NCBI GenBank assembly: GCA_021298195.1
Contig: JAJTEQ010000014.1
Span: 1-54,694 of the forward strand
From: Ilumatobacteraceae bacterium
GTDB taxonomy: Bacteria > Actinomycetota > Acidimicrobiia > Acidimicrobiales > Ilumatobacteraceae
Direction of reading: 5' to 3'
DNA length: 54,694 bases
Shown: positions 42,529 through 50,682 of the stretch, piece by piece
How positions within the stretch are numbered: the stretch's first letter is position 1
Layout of the letters: every line of letters starts with the position of its first letter
The notes under the pieces: generated by a model
Database searches by the model: none
What the model was told of the DNA's origin: nothing
What the model saw: the letters and a program-made list of their open reading frames with translations, nothing else
Made by a program: the position numbers and the translations under genes

Positions 42529-42857
42529 CAGTCGAGGAATTCCCCCAGGTCGGCCAGCAGTTGCCCCTTGCCCTTGGCGCCCACCATGGTCTTTTTCAAC
42601 TCACCGTTGTGGAACACCAGCAGAGTCGGGATGCTCATGACTCCGTACCGCTGGGCGATGTCGCCGTGATCATCGACGTTCAGCTTGGCGATGGTCACCT
42701 GTCCGGCCTTCTCGGCGGCGATCTCACCGAGAATCGGGGCGATCATCTTGCAGGGTCCGCACCATTCCGCCCAGAAGTCGACGACCACGGGCGTGGACGA
42801 CGAGTTCACGACTTCGTCGAAGGTTCCAGAGGTGAGAGTGACGATTCCATCGGCCAT
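42528..42857 (-). CDS. trxA: Thioredoxin
   Basis: 109 residues with the active-site WCGPC near 31 and the cis-proline region [13 protein letters not shown] near 74. It reduces protein disulfides and is recharged by TrxB, encoded 24 nt upstream. The start was set at the second ATG because a TACTAT box ends 7 nt before it; the first ATG overlaps that box. The stop shares a base with the cwlM-like start (TGATG). Confidence 0.95.
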   Translation of the reverse strand: MADGIVTLTSGTFDEVVNSSSTPVVVDFWAEWCGPCKMIAPILGEIAAEKAGQVTIAKLNVDDHGDIAQRYGVMSIPTLLVFHNGELKKTMVGAKGKGQLLADLGEFLD

Positions 42858-42870
42858 GACGGCCATAGTA
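42858..42870 (-). promoter_or_regulatory. Putative -10 box for a leaderless trxA transcript
   Basis: TACTAT (42870-42865, minus strand) is followed by 7 nt and the ATG at 42857. Confidence 0.5.
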
Positions 42871-42881
42871 ACGCAGCCTCG

Positions 42882-43826
42882 TCAGTGCTGCTGTTCCAAC
42901 CAACGTTCGGCGTCGATGGCCGCCATGCATCCCGACCCGGCGGCGGTGATGGCCTGACGATAGGTGTGGTCCTTGACGTCTCCACACGCGAAGACTCCGG
43001 GGATGTTGGTGTACGTGGAGTCCGGGCGGGTGATGAGGTAGCCCGAATCCTCCATGTCGAGAATGCCCTTGAACACGTCGGTGTTGGGGCGGTGGCCGAT
43101 GGCGATGAACAAGCCGGCGATGTCGAGCGTGCTCTGTGCGCCGGTGACCGTGTCCAACAACTTCACGCCCTGCAGTTGGTCGTCACCGATGATCTCGGAC
43201 ACCGCGGTGTTCCAACGCACCTCGATCTTGGGATTGTTGAGCGCGCGGTCCTGCATGATCTTGCTGGCGCGGAACGAATCGCGTCGGTGAATCAACGTGA
43301 CCTTGCTGGCGAACTTCGTGAGGAACGACGCCTCCTCGATGGCCGAGTCTCCGCCGCCCACAACCGCGATTTCCTTGCCGCGGAAGAAGAACCCGTCGCA
43401 CGTGGCGCACGTCGACAAGCCGTGACCGATCAGGCGCTCTTCGTCGTGCAGTCCCAACATCAAGCTTTGGGCACCGGTGGAGACGATCACCGAATCGGCG
43501 GTGAAGACCTCGTCGCGCACGTGAACGCGCAACGGCTTCTCACCGAACTCCACCTTGGTGGCCTTGGCGGTCAGGAAGGTGGCACCGAACTTGGCGGCCT
43601 GGTCGCGAAAGCGCATCATCAATTCGGGACCCATGATTCCCTCGGGGAAACCGGGGAAATTCTCCACCTCGGTCGTGAGCATCAGTTGACCACCGGGTTG
43701 ATCGGACGTGCTGGACGGTTCACCTTCGATGACGAACGGGGCGAGGTTCGCGCGCGCGGTGTAGATCGCCGCGGTGAGACCGGCGGGACCCGATCCGATG
43801 ATGATGACCCGATGATGTTGCGACAT
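42882..43826 (-). CDS. trxB: Thioredoxin reductase
   Basis: 314 residues. FAD-binding GSGPAGLTAAIY at about 11-22, the redox CATC motif in GLSTCATCDGFFFR near 137, the NADPH-binding VVGGGDSAIEEASFL near 156, and the closing FAD motif VFACGDVKDHTYRQ near 277 are all present. It transfers electrons from NADPH to thioredoxin. The start was set at the ATG overlapping the upstream membrane-protein stop; the frame is open further upstream. Confidence 0.96.
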   Translation of the reverse strand: MSQHHRVIIIGSGPAGLTAAIYTARANLAPFVIEGEPSSTSDQPGGQLMLTTEVENFPGFPEGIMGPELMMRFRDQAAKFGATFLTAKATKVEFGEKPLRVHVRDEVFTADSVIVSTGAQSLMLGLHDEERLIGHGLSTCATCDGFFFRGKEIAVVGGGDSAIEEASFLTKFASKVTLIHRRDSFRASKIMQDRALNNPKIEVRWNTAVSEIIGDDQLQGVKLLDTVTGAQSTLDIAGLFIAIGHRPNTDVFKGILDMEDSGYLITRPDSTYTNIPGVFACGDVKDHTYRQAITAAGSGCMAAIDAERWLEQQH

Positions 43827-44152
43827 CAGACGCCTTCCTTGCCGTGACGCCTGATCATGAACATGGTGCCGATCAGGCAGAAAACCGAACCGAGAACGAG
43901 ATGCGACACCCACACTGAGGTGTCGTGATCGAGGGGCCACTCGAGAAGATTGATGAGCCCCCGACTGACACCGATCAACAGCAGGGCCACGGCCATCAGT
44001 CCGAGAAACGCGACGAGGATTCCGAAGACCAATCCGCGGGCCGCCATCACGATGGGCTTGGTGGTGCGATCACGCACCTTGTCGATGGTCTCGACGATCG
44101 TTTCGGTGACGTCGGATGCCCAGTTCGGATCGGAAAGCGGATTGCCGGCCAT
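43826..44152 (-). CDS. Small membrane protein with two transmembrane helices
   Basis: 108 residues from the ATG that follows a TAGCCT box by 7 nt; a longer open frame extends upstream and contains the box. An N-terminal amphipathic helix (SDVTETIVETIDKVRDRTTKP) precedes two transmembrane helices at about 41-63 and 78-100, and a short basic tail. The pattern resembles actinobacterial phage-holin-like or DUF-type membrane proteins, but no family is sure. The gene sits between anti-sigma and trxB, and its stop overlaps the trxB start. Confidence 0.7.
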   Translation of the reverse strand: MAGNPLSDPNWASDVTETIVETIDKVRDRTTKPIVMAARGLVFGILVAFLGLMAVALLLIGVSRGLINLLEWPLDHDTSVWVSHLVLGSVFCLIGTMFMIRRHGKEGV

Positions 44153-44165
44153 GACGGCGAGGCTA
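44153..44165 (-). promoter_or_regulatory. Putative -10 box for a leaderless start of the small membrane protein
   Basis: TAGCCT (44165-44160, minus strand) is followed by 7 nt and ATG at 44152. Confidence 0.5.
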
Positions 44166-44178
44166 GCGATGAACCGGG

Positions 44179-44760
44179 CTAAGGCGTCGTGGCGAGGACG
44201 ACCGAACAGTCCGAGATCCGGTACACCACGACCCCGTTCACGGCCGACCAGTGAATTTCCACGGCTTCGTTGTCGATGTACGCGAGGGGGATGATGGTGG
44301 GGCGCAGGTCGTCGGGACACGCGTCACCGACGGAGAAGTCCATTGCCGTGGGTGCTTGCCCAGCGGCCGGTGCTTCGGTTGCCGGCGCTGGTTCGTCCGC
44401 GGCGATCTTGGTCTGCGTAGCGTTCTCCGCGACCGTGGACGGCTCGCGGGAATCTCCCGTCGACGACACGGCCACGCCGACGATGGTGGCCACCACGGCC
44501 GCGGCCGCCAGACTCGCGACGTACGGTCCGACCCGCCGATGTCGAGGCGAGGTCGCCAGAACCCGTGTCACGACGGCGCTGGTGTTCGCCGGAGTGTCGT
44601 CACGCGTTCGTCGGAGCGCGTCGCGCATCACCCGAAACTGCTCGGCGCGCTCCATGACCGCATCGCGCGACGTCGGATCGATGTCGTCGAGGACGATGTC
44701 GTCGTCGATCAACCGGCTGGCCCAGTCGTCGATTCGCGCGGACTTCTCGGGAGTGTTCAT
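44179..44760 (-). CDS. Probable membrane anti-sigma factor
   Basis: 193 residues. The N-terminal cytoplasmic part (about 1-75) is helical and charged, as in anti-sigma factors, but lacks the zinc-type HxxxCxxC motif. One transmembrane helix spans about 80-101. A Thr/Ala/Pro linker leads to an extracytoplasmic domain with two cysteines (DACPDDL, SDCSVV). It is downstream of and overlaps the ECF sigma gene by 4 nt, the usual arrangement for a cognate anti-sigma. In mycobacteria sigM is followed by a related membrane anti-sigma. Direct inhibition is inferred from the arrangement. Confidence 0.75.
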   Translation of the reverse strand: MNTPEKSARIDDWASRLIDDDIVLDDIDPTSRDAVMERAEQFRVMRDALRRTRDDTPANTSAVVTRVLATSPRHRRVGPYVASLAAAAVVATIVGVAVSSTGDSREPSTVAENATQTKIAADEPAPATEAPAAGQAPTAMDFSVGDACPDDLRPTIIPLAYIDNEAVEIHWSAVNGVVVYRISDCSVVLATTP

Positions 44761-45338
44761 GTGTCTCGACCTCGGGTGTGACGTTCCCGGTCATCGGTCT
44801 GGTTCCCGAGAAGTTCGGCCAGTCGGGTCCGACCCCGCGCGATGCGGGAGCGAACGGTTCCACCGGGCACGCCCAGGATGCGGGCGATCTCGTCGTAATC
44901 CAGATCCATCACGTCTCGAAGCACGACCGCCATTCGGAAATCCTCGGGGAGTCGTCGCAAGAGCGGCCCCAGTTGGTCGGCGTCGTCCACCTGGTCCTGG
45001 ATCGCCGTTCCCGCGGGGTCCGCGACGTCGGTTTCGTCGTGAACGATCCGCGACCGTCGTCGACGACGTCGCCGACCCTCGTCGATGGCGGCGTTCGTCG
45101 CGATCCGGTACACCCACGTGGTGAACGACGATCGCCCGTCGAACCGGTCGATGTTGCGTACGACGTTGATGAGCGCGTTCTGTGTGGCGTCCTCGGCGTC
45201 GGCTTCGTCGTTCAACATTCCGCGACAGACGTTGCGCACGAGGGGATGGATCGCGCGCAGGATCGCATCGATCGCCGCTGGATCTCCGCTCTTGCCGCGT
45301 TCCACCCACTCCGACGAGATGGGGGGCGTGTTCGTCAT
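44757..45338 (-). CDS. ECF RNA polymerase sigma factor (SigM-like position)
   Basis: 193 residues. Sigma region 2 is at about 30-100 (MLNDEADAEDATQNALINVVRNIDRFDGRSSFTTWVYRIATNAAID) and region 4 at about 130-180 (LPEDFRMAVVLRDVMDLDYDEIARILGVPGGTVRSRIARGRTRL). Between them is an Arg-run linker. It redirects RNA polymerase under extracytoplasmic stress. The gene corresponds to sigM in M. tuberculosis, which lies at the same place. Its start overlaps the kinase stop and its stop overlaps the anti-sigma start, so translation is coupled on both sides. Confidence 0.92.
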   Translation of the reverse strand: MTNTPPISSEWVERGKSGDPAAIDAILRAIHPLVRNVCRGMLNDEADAEDATQNALINVVRNIDRFDGRSSFTTWVYRIATNAAIDEGRRRRRRRSRIVHDETDVADPAGTAIQDQVDDADQLGPLLRRLPEDFRMAVVLRDVMDLDYDEIARILGVPGGTVRSRIARGRTRLAELLGNQTDDRERHTRGRDT

Positions 45339-46933
45339 GGCGCGGCTTGCACCCGAATCTCGTTGATGCTCCCGCGGTACGGGTTGACATCACTGCAGAA
45401 CCCACTGCGCCCCGCTTCGGTGATGTACACCAGTGCGTACTGCGCCGGAGACGTGAACGTGGCCGTGATGGTCGATCCTTGCTCGTGGTTGCCGTCCCAG
45501 ATGGGAGTTCCCCAGTCGCTCAACTGTTCGCCGGCGACGTCGGAGGCGTAGACCCGCACCTGCCATGTCGGAACGTTCATGTCCACCTGAACTTGCGCCA
45601 ACACGGCGGCGTTCATCTGCAGAACCAATCCGACGCCGGACTTGCTTCCGAACGTCGAGGACTTGTAACACGCGGTCGACCACGATGTGCCCGAATCGCC
45701 GTCGGTGACGTTGGAGATTTCGTCGTCGTTCTCCACTTTGTCGTCGCTCTCGGGATCGAACGAACGCACACCGGTCAACTGCACCGGTCCGCTGTACAAG
45801 GTGGTCGTCACACCGGGATCCGGTGGGGCGACGGTGACGGCGGGTGAATCGTCGCCCGTGAAAGAGGCGATGATCACACCAATGACCAGGAGCCCGACGA
45901 CGGCACCGGCGAGCCACGCCGGCTTCACGGGGAAGGTCGACGTCTTGGCGCTCGGTGTCGAGGGTGTCCGGTCTCGGACGGTTCCCGACGACGGGGTGCC
46001 ACCGGTCTTGGTGCGGATGACCTTGTTCGGAGGCGGCGTCGGATCCTTCGTGCGCGGAGTCTCGGTGGGTGTGCCACTGGCGGTGATTCCCCCCGCGGCC
46101 CGCAACGCGCGACTCGCCTCGGCTCCGGTGGCGTAACGCCTCTCGGGTTCGCGTTCCAACATGCGATGAATCACCCGTAGCACCGCCGGGTCGAGGTCGG
46201 GCTTCATGGTGTGCAGTGGCGTGGGGTCCTTCTTCAGTCGCGCCAGAGCGGTCTCGGTGTCACTGGCCCCCATGAACGGGACTTTGCCCGCCAGGCATTC
46301 GTACAGAACGAGACCCAACGAGTACACATCGGCCGCGGGTCCGAGTTCGTCGCCCAGAACCTGCTCGGGTGACAGGTACTTCGCGGTGCCCATCATGATG
46401 TTCTCGTTCGTGAGATCCTGATCGCCGCTGAGGGCCTTGGCGATACCGAAGTCGGTGAGCATCACCCGACCGTTCTCGGTGAGCAGGATGTTGCCGGGCT
46501 TCACGTCACGGTGGATGATGCCGGCGCGGTGAGCGGCATCGAGAGCGGCACACACCGCGACTCCGATGTGGACAGTCAGCTTGAGGCTGAGCGTGCCCTT
46601 CTTGTCGAGGGTCTCGCGCAAGGACTTGCCATCGACGAACTCCATGATGACGGCCTGTCGGCCGTTGTCCTCGACCGCGTCATGAACGGTGACGACGTGG
46701 GGATCGTTCAGGCCGGCGGCCACCAGCGCCTCGCGACGGAACCTCTCGGCGACGGTCCCCTCGGTGGCCAGATGCGGCTTGAGGAGCTTCACGGCCACCG
46801 TGCGATTGAGGGACAGGTCCGTGGCCTTCCACACGTCGGCCATCCCACCGTGCGCGCGGTGCTCGTCGAGTCGATAGCGACCGGCGATGACGGTGTTCGC
46901 TCGAGGCGCGGGGTGGTTCGACGAATCCGACAT
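45335..46933 (-). CDS. Transmembrane Ser/Thr protein kinase with discoidin-like extracellular domain
   Basis: 532 residues. The kinase domain covers about 19-285: Gly-rich loop AHGGMADVWKA, ATP lysine in VAVKLLKP near 49, HRDVKPGN near 143, DFGIAK near 162 and GTAKYLSPEQ near 180. All catalytic residues are intact, unlike the pseudokinase of mycobacterial MurJ. A Pro/Thr-rich stretch leads to one transmembrane helix (about 331-353). The outside domain (about 370-532), with NVTDGDSGTSWSTACY and SINEIRV, resembles a galactose-binding/discoidin fold. The position is that of M. tuberculosis murJ (Rv3910), but no MurJ domain is present. The stop overlaps the ECF sigma start. Confidence 0.87.
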   Translation of the reverse strand: MSDSSNHPAPRANTVIAGRYRLDEHRAHGGMADVWKATDLSLNRTVAVKLLKPHLATEGTVAERFRREALVAAGLNDPHVVTVHDAVEDNGRQAVIMEFVDGKSLRETLDKKGTLSLKLTVHIGVAVCAALDAAHRAGIIHRDVKPGNILLTENGRVMLTDFGIAKALSGDQDLTNENIMMGTAKYLSPEQVLGDELGPAADVYSLGLVLYECLAGKVPFMGASDTETALARLKKDPTPLHTMKPDLDPAVLRVIHRMLEREPERRYATGAEASRALRAAGGITASGTPTETPRTKDPTPPPNKVIRTKTGGTPSSGTVRDRTPSTPSAKTSTFPVKPAWLAGAVVGLLVIGVIIASFTGDDSPAVTVAPPDPGVTTTLYSGPVQLTGVRSFDPESDDKVENDDEISNVTDGDSGTSWSTACYKSSTFGSKSGVGLVLQMNAAVLAQVQVDMNVPTWQVRVYASDVAGEQLSDWGTPIWDGNHEQGSTITATFTSPAQYALVYITEAGRSGFCSDVNPYRGSINEIRVQAAP

Positions 46934-47012
46934 GGCTACGCCATGACGCTAGTTGTCGCCCTGTCGTGACCGGGGGAATGTCACTCGGTGAACCGTCGTC
47001 GGGATCGAGCGT

Positions 47013-47861
47013 TCAGTTCTCGAAGAACGCCACACCGATGGTGCCGCGTCCGGCGTGTGCGCCGACGACCGCCCCGATCTCGCCGACGAGGATCTCGCCG
47101 GGATACACCTCGCGCAACTGGGCGAGGAAGGTGTCGACGTCGTCGCAGTCGGCGTGCATGACACTCAACTGACTGATGCCCCGGCCGGCGACCGCTTCGC
47201 GAACCTTGTCGACGACGAAGGCCACCGCTTTGGCTCGCGTGCGCTGCTTGCCGCCTTCCTGCACGACGCCATCGCGCACCTCGATGATCGGTTTGATGGA
47301 GAGAACCGACGCCAACATGGCCTTGGCCCCACCGATTCGACCACCCTTCTTCAAGTTCTCCAAGGTGTCGAGAGCTCCCCACACCTTGCATCGTCCCGAG
47401 AGATCGCGAGCCAGGGCTTCCACCTCGTCGAGCGACGCGCCATCGCGAGCGGCCCGGGCGCACGCGACGACGATGGAACCCAGTCCCATGGTGACCGTGC
47501 GGCTGTCGACCACGCGCACGGGGATGTCGCCCGTCAAGCGATCGGCGGCCACCTCGGCACTCTGCAGGGTTCCCGACAAGTCTCCGGAGAGGTCGATGAT
47601 CACGACACCGGTGGCCCCTTGGGCCGCCAGGGCTCGGATCGACTGCTCGAACCGACCCGGGGACGGAGCCGCGGTGGAGGGCAGGTCGGGTTCGCTGGCA
47701 CAACGGGCCCAGAACTGGGCGGTCGTCAGTTGTTCACGGTCGATCAACTCGTCCTCACCGAAGCGGATGAACAGCGGGACGACCTCGATCCCGAGTTCTC
47801 GGACGACGGACTCCGGCAGGTCACAGGCACTGTCGGTGATGATGCGAACGGATGATGTCAC
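47013..47861 (-). CDS. DegV family fatty-acid-binding protein
   Basis: 282 residues. The DegV signature RIITDSACDLPESV at about 5-18, STAAPSPGRF near 60, the LSGTLQSAE near 96 and GMG/DSRTVTMGLGS near 120 are all present. DegV proteins bind fatty acids and in Gram-positives hand them to FakA kinase for phospholipid synthesis; no FakA is in the window. A GTG start follows a TAATCT box by 6 nt, and that box contains the TAA stop of the DUF6049 gene. Two GGRIGGAK and DKVREAV segments are typical of the C-terminal domain. Confidence 0.93.
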   Translation of the reverse strand: MTSSVRIITDSACDLPESVVRELGIEVVPLFIRFGEDELIDREQLTTAQFWARCASEPDLPSTAAPSPGRFEQSIRALAAQGATGVVIIDLSGDLSGTLQSAEVAADRLTGDIPVRVVDSRTVTMGLGSIVVACARAARDGASLDEVEALARDLSGRCKVWGALDTLENLKKGGRIGGAKAMLASVLSIKPIIEVRDGVVQEGGKQRTRAKAVAFVVDKVREAVAGRGISQLSVMHADCDDVDTFLAQLREVYPGEILVGEIGAVVGAHAGRGTIGVAFFEN

Positions 47862-47873
47862 GAGGGCAGATTA
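47862..47873 (-). promoter_or_regulatory. -10 box overlapping the DUF6049 stop codon
   Basis: TAATCT (47873-47868, minus strand) includes the TAA stop of the upstream gene and ends 6 nt before the degV GTG. Confidence 0.5.
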
Positions 47874-49916
47874 GTGGTTGAGGCTCGGATGCCGAGTGGC
47901 GGTCTGGTCCACCTCGGTCGACCGACGACGCCGCTCGCGCCGCAAATGGCTGGCCCACCACGAGAGCAAGAGCAAGAGCGCGACACCGGTGACCAACTGC
48001 CCGAGCCCGGCCAAGGCATTCACCCGGGCGGTGAACGTGACCGGCACCCCGAGTGCCTCGGTGCCATCGGGAGTGAAAAGCTGCAGGACCACGGGGAATC
48101 GACCGTTCGAACGGGCCTCCACGGGCACCTCGATCGAGGTGGTGGTACCTGCGGGGAGGACCACGGCGTCGTTTTGTGCACCGAAACGCAACTTGGAACT
48201 CGAGAGTCGGATGTTCACCCGGAGGTCCGAGTCGTTGTCGTTGCGCAGGGTGATGCGAATCGAACTGTCACGACCGCCGAGCGTGAAGGTGGTCGACGAG
48301 GGAAGCGAGATCGACCCGGCGAGGGAAGCCATCTCGGTGCTCACGGCCCCGATGTAGGACTCGCGGTCGGCGTCGGAGAGCGCGGAGTCGGGCAGAACCT
48401 CCAAGATGCCGCGCCACATCTCCGCGCGGACGTCCCCGGTGGGCAACATGGCCGTGAAGGACCCGATGCGCCCGCGCAACGCCGCGTCGATGTCGGCGAG
48501 TCGGCGCGCCCGCGCATCACCGGCCTCGGTGGTGGGCAACTCCAGAACCACGGGGCCGGTCTCGGTGAGATTCAGATCCGTGGAACGCAGGGCGTCATCC
48601 AGGGTGACCGACACGATGTCGGGCTCGGTGGACAGCGACGACATGAGGGCGGCCAAGAACTCCGCCGACGGCGGTGATCCATCCATCGTCGTCATCACGA
48701 CCGTTCGACCGGCGGTGTCCTCGTCGTTGGCGAGCAGTTCCTCGCGCAGAACGCGCAGTTCCGCGAAGAGGTGCTGGGAGGCGAGATAGGCGTCGGCGCC
48801 CGCTCGGGACCCCTCGGTCATGGTGAGCGACAGCGCGGGATCGGCCAAGGCGACGTCGATCGATCCCGCCCCGAAACCCAATCGAATCAATCGGGTGGGG
48901 TCGGCGAGAAACGAGGCCCCCTGCGCTGTGTCGGCTTGGGAGCGTGGCGTGAGAACCAACGAACGGAATCCCATGTCGCGCAACAAAGTGACCGAACCAG
49001 CCGAGACCCCGTGCGTCGCCAGGTACGTGTCGCGCGTCGTACCCGACGAGGGAATGGCGGCGAGCAACACGTCCTCACCGCGACGCAACTGCTCGAGGAA
49101 GATCGCGGGAGCGCCGACGGAGACCAACTCGTCGGGATCGGCATCGACGTACGGCGCCGACAGCATCTGAACCGATTGCAGGCCGTCGATCCGGCCCAGA
49201 AGTTCGACCGATTCGTCGCCCAATCGTCGAATGGCGTCGATCCAAGCCGGTCGGGCCAACACGGTCAGCGGGGTCATGTCGAGACCCTCGATCGCCGAGA
49301 CCAATTGTTCGGTGCGCTCCAGAGCCGACGTGTCGACGACCGTCGAGCCATCGGACCGAAGAGCGAGTGGTCCCGTGAGCCCGGCCACCACGGCCACCTG
49401 GAGCGTGGCCCGACCAGATGGTGCGGAGGAGCCTTCGGGTAGCCGTTCGACGAAAGTGACGATCTGGTCGACGACCTGTTTGTCGACCACGATCCCCACG
49501 GTGACGGGGTGAATCCCGACGGCCGACATCTGCAGACTGTCCCGCGTGCGCACGCCGATCTCGATGGGCACCTGGATGTCGAGATAGCCGGCACCGTCAC
49601 GGGGGATGTCGGCGGCGGGCAACAAGACGGTGTCGACCACGCTCGGAAGGTCACCCGCCATCGCCTCGCGTACCGCGACTCGGGTTCGCACCGGTCGATA
49701 CGAGGTGATGGCGATGGACGCCGTTCCGTCGAGCGGCAGGTCACGCGCCGAGATGCTGAACCGCACGAGCGAACCCTCGACCCCGGCCACGTATTGGTCC
49801 TGGCTGATCAACACCCCGAGCGAGGGGCCGACCGCGGGCAGTGCCGACACGGATGATCCGAAACCACCCCCGATCACACCGGAGATCACGACGGCCGCGA
49901 GCAGGAGACGCTTCAT
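47871..49916 (-). CDS. DUF6049 secreted/membrane protein (Rv3909-like)
   Basis: 681 residues with a signal peptide (about 1-25, ending VSALPA), a long extracytoplasmic region and one C-terminal transmembrane helix (about 643-663) followed by an Arg-rich tail. The overall plan and length (about 700-800) match the DUF6049 family, of which Rv3909 is the mycobacterial member at the same chromosomal position. The extracellular part is mostly beta structure, with a repeated Ig-like pattern near the C-terminus (SSSKLRFGAQNDAVVLPAG). Function is unknown but the family is tied to cell-wall gene clusters. The start overlaps the GNAT gene stop (ATGA). Confidence 0.85.
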   Translation of the reverse strand: MKRLLLAAVVISGVIGGGFGSSVSALPAVGPSLGVLISQDQYVAGVEGSLVRFSISARDLPLDGTASIAITSYRPVRTRVAVREAMAGDLPSVVDTVLLPAADIPRDGAGYLDIQVPIEIGVRTRDSLQMSAVGIHPVTVGIVVDKQVVDQIVTFVERLPEGSSAPSGRATLQVAVVAGLTGPLALRSDGSTVVDTSALERTEQLVSAIEGLDMTPLTVLARPAWIDAIRRLGDESVELLGRIDGLQSVQMLSAPYVDADPDELVSVGAPAIFLEQLRRGEDVLLAAIPSSGTTRDTYLATHGVSAGSVTLLRDMGFRSLVLTPRSQADTAQGASFLADPTRLIRLGFGAGSIDVALADPALSLTMTEGSRAGADAYLASQHLFAELRVLREELLANDEDTAGRTVVMTTMDGSPPSAEFLAALMSSLSTEPDIVSVTLDDALRSTDLNLTETGPVVLELPTTEAGDARARRLADIDAALRGRIGSFTAMLPTGDVRAEMWRGILEVLPDSALSDADRESYIGAVSTEMASLAGSISLPSSTTFTLGGRDSSIRITLRNDNDSDLRVNIRLSSSKLRFGAQNDAVVLPAGTTTSIEVPVEARSNGRFPVVLQLFTPDGTEALGVPVTFTARVNALAGLGQLVTGVALLLLLSWWASHLRRERRRRSTEVDQTATRHPSLNH

Positions 49917-50644
49917 CGTTCCTCGCGGGTTCGTGGGACCACCGACGCTTCGAGCACCGAGAGATTCTCGTCCATGTCGACGAAGCCAAGGCGTCGGTAC
50001 AGGTCGAGGGCACGGTCATTGTCGCGACGGGTGTTGATGAGCACGTCGCTCACCCCGTGTCGTCGGAGCCAACGGAGTCCGTCGATGAGCAACGATGTGG
50101 CCACCCCTTGCCCCTCGTGGCCGGGTTCGACGGCCAGCCGCTGGATGAACCCCGCGGAACCGTTGCGACCGGTGATCATGTAGCCCGCCGGCTCGTCGGC
50201 GGTGGTGAGTGCGAGCCGGATGCGGTGCGTCGGCGTCGCCTCACAGGCGTCGCGGATTCCGCCGGCGTCGAGTTCCCATCCATCGTCGAAGGCTTTGCGG
50301 TCGATGCGGGCGGCGGTCTCGAAGGCCCGATTCGTGCGCAGTGGTCGGGTGCGGTGATGGGGCTCACCGATGATCACGGCGCTCAGGTCGAGCCGCAAGA
50401 GCGCCAGATGTTGGATCTCGACGAATCCATGGTCGAGAAAGACGCCGGCGGCCTCGGGGGAGAGCGCGCCGGTGCGAATGGTGGCGTAGCCGTCGCGGGC
50501 GACGAGGTTCATCCAGTCGCGCACGGTGGTGGAACGTGGTGCCACGGTGTGATCGGTGAGCACCAGATGTGCGACGTCGACCTCACGGGGCCACGGACGC
50601 AGGCGAGCGCGCACCGTTCCGTCGTCCAACACCCTCGCGGTCAC
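49913..50644 (-). CDS. GNAT family N-acetyltransferase
   Basis: 243 residues from a GTG that follows a TACCGT box by 7 nt. The N-terminal half (about 1-110) is a degenerate GNAT-like or unique domain. The C-terminal half (about 110-243) is a GNAT fold with the acetyl-CoA motif AVEPGHEGQGVATSLL at about 176-191, and NTRRDNDRALDLYRRLGF near 210. It acetylates an unidentified amine or lysine. It is divergent from an AcuC-like deacetylase gene with only 38 nt between the start codons, and its stop overlaps the DUF6049 start. Confidence 0.88.
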   Translation of the reverse strand: MTARVLDDGTVRARLRPWPREVDVAHLVLTDHTVAPRSTTVRDWMNLVARDGYATIRTGALSPEAAGVFLDHGFVEIQHLALLRLDLSAVIIGEPHHRTRPLRTNRAFETAARIDRKAFDDGWELDAGGIRDACEATPTHRIRLALTTADEPAGYMITGRNGSAGFIQRLAVEPGHEGQGVATSLLIDGLRWLRRHGVSDVLINTRRDNDRALDLYRRLGFVDMDENLSVLEASVVPRTREER

Positions 50645-50682
50645 CCTCCTGACGGTAGCGGCGACGGTTATCGTGCGCCCTG
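50645..50682. promoter_or_regulatory. Divergent promoter pair for GNAT and deacetylase genes
   Basis: On the minus strand TACCGT (50657-50652) lies 7 nt before the GNAT GTG. On the plus strand TATCGT (50669-50674) lies 8 nt before the deacetylase ATG at 50683. The two -10 boxes are 11 nt apart, so RNA polymerase at one could exclude the other. Confidence 0.45.
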
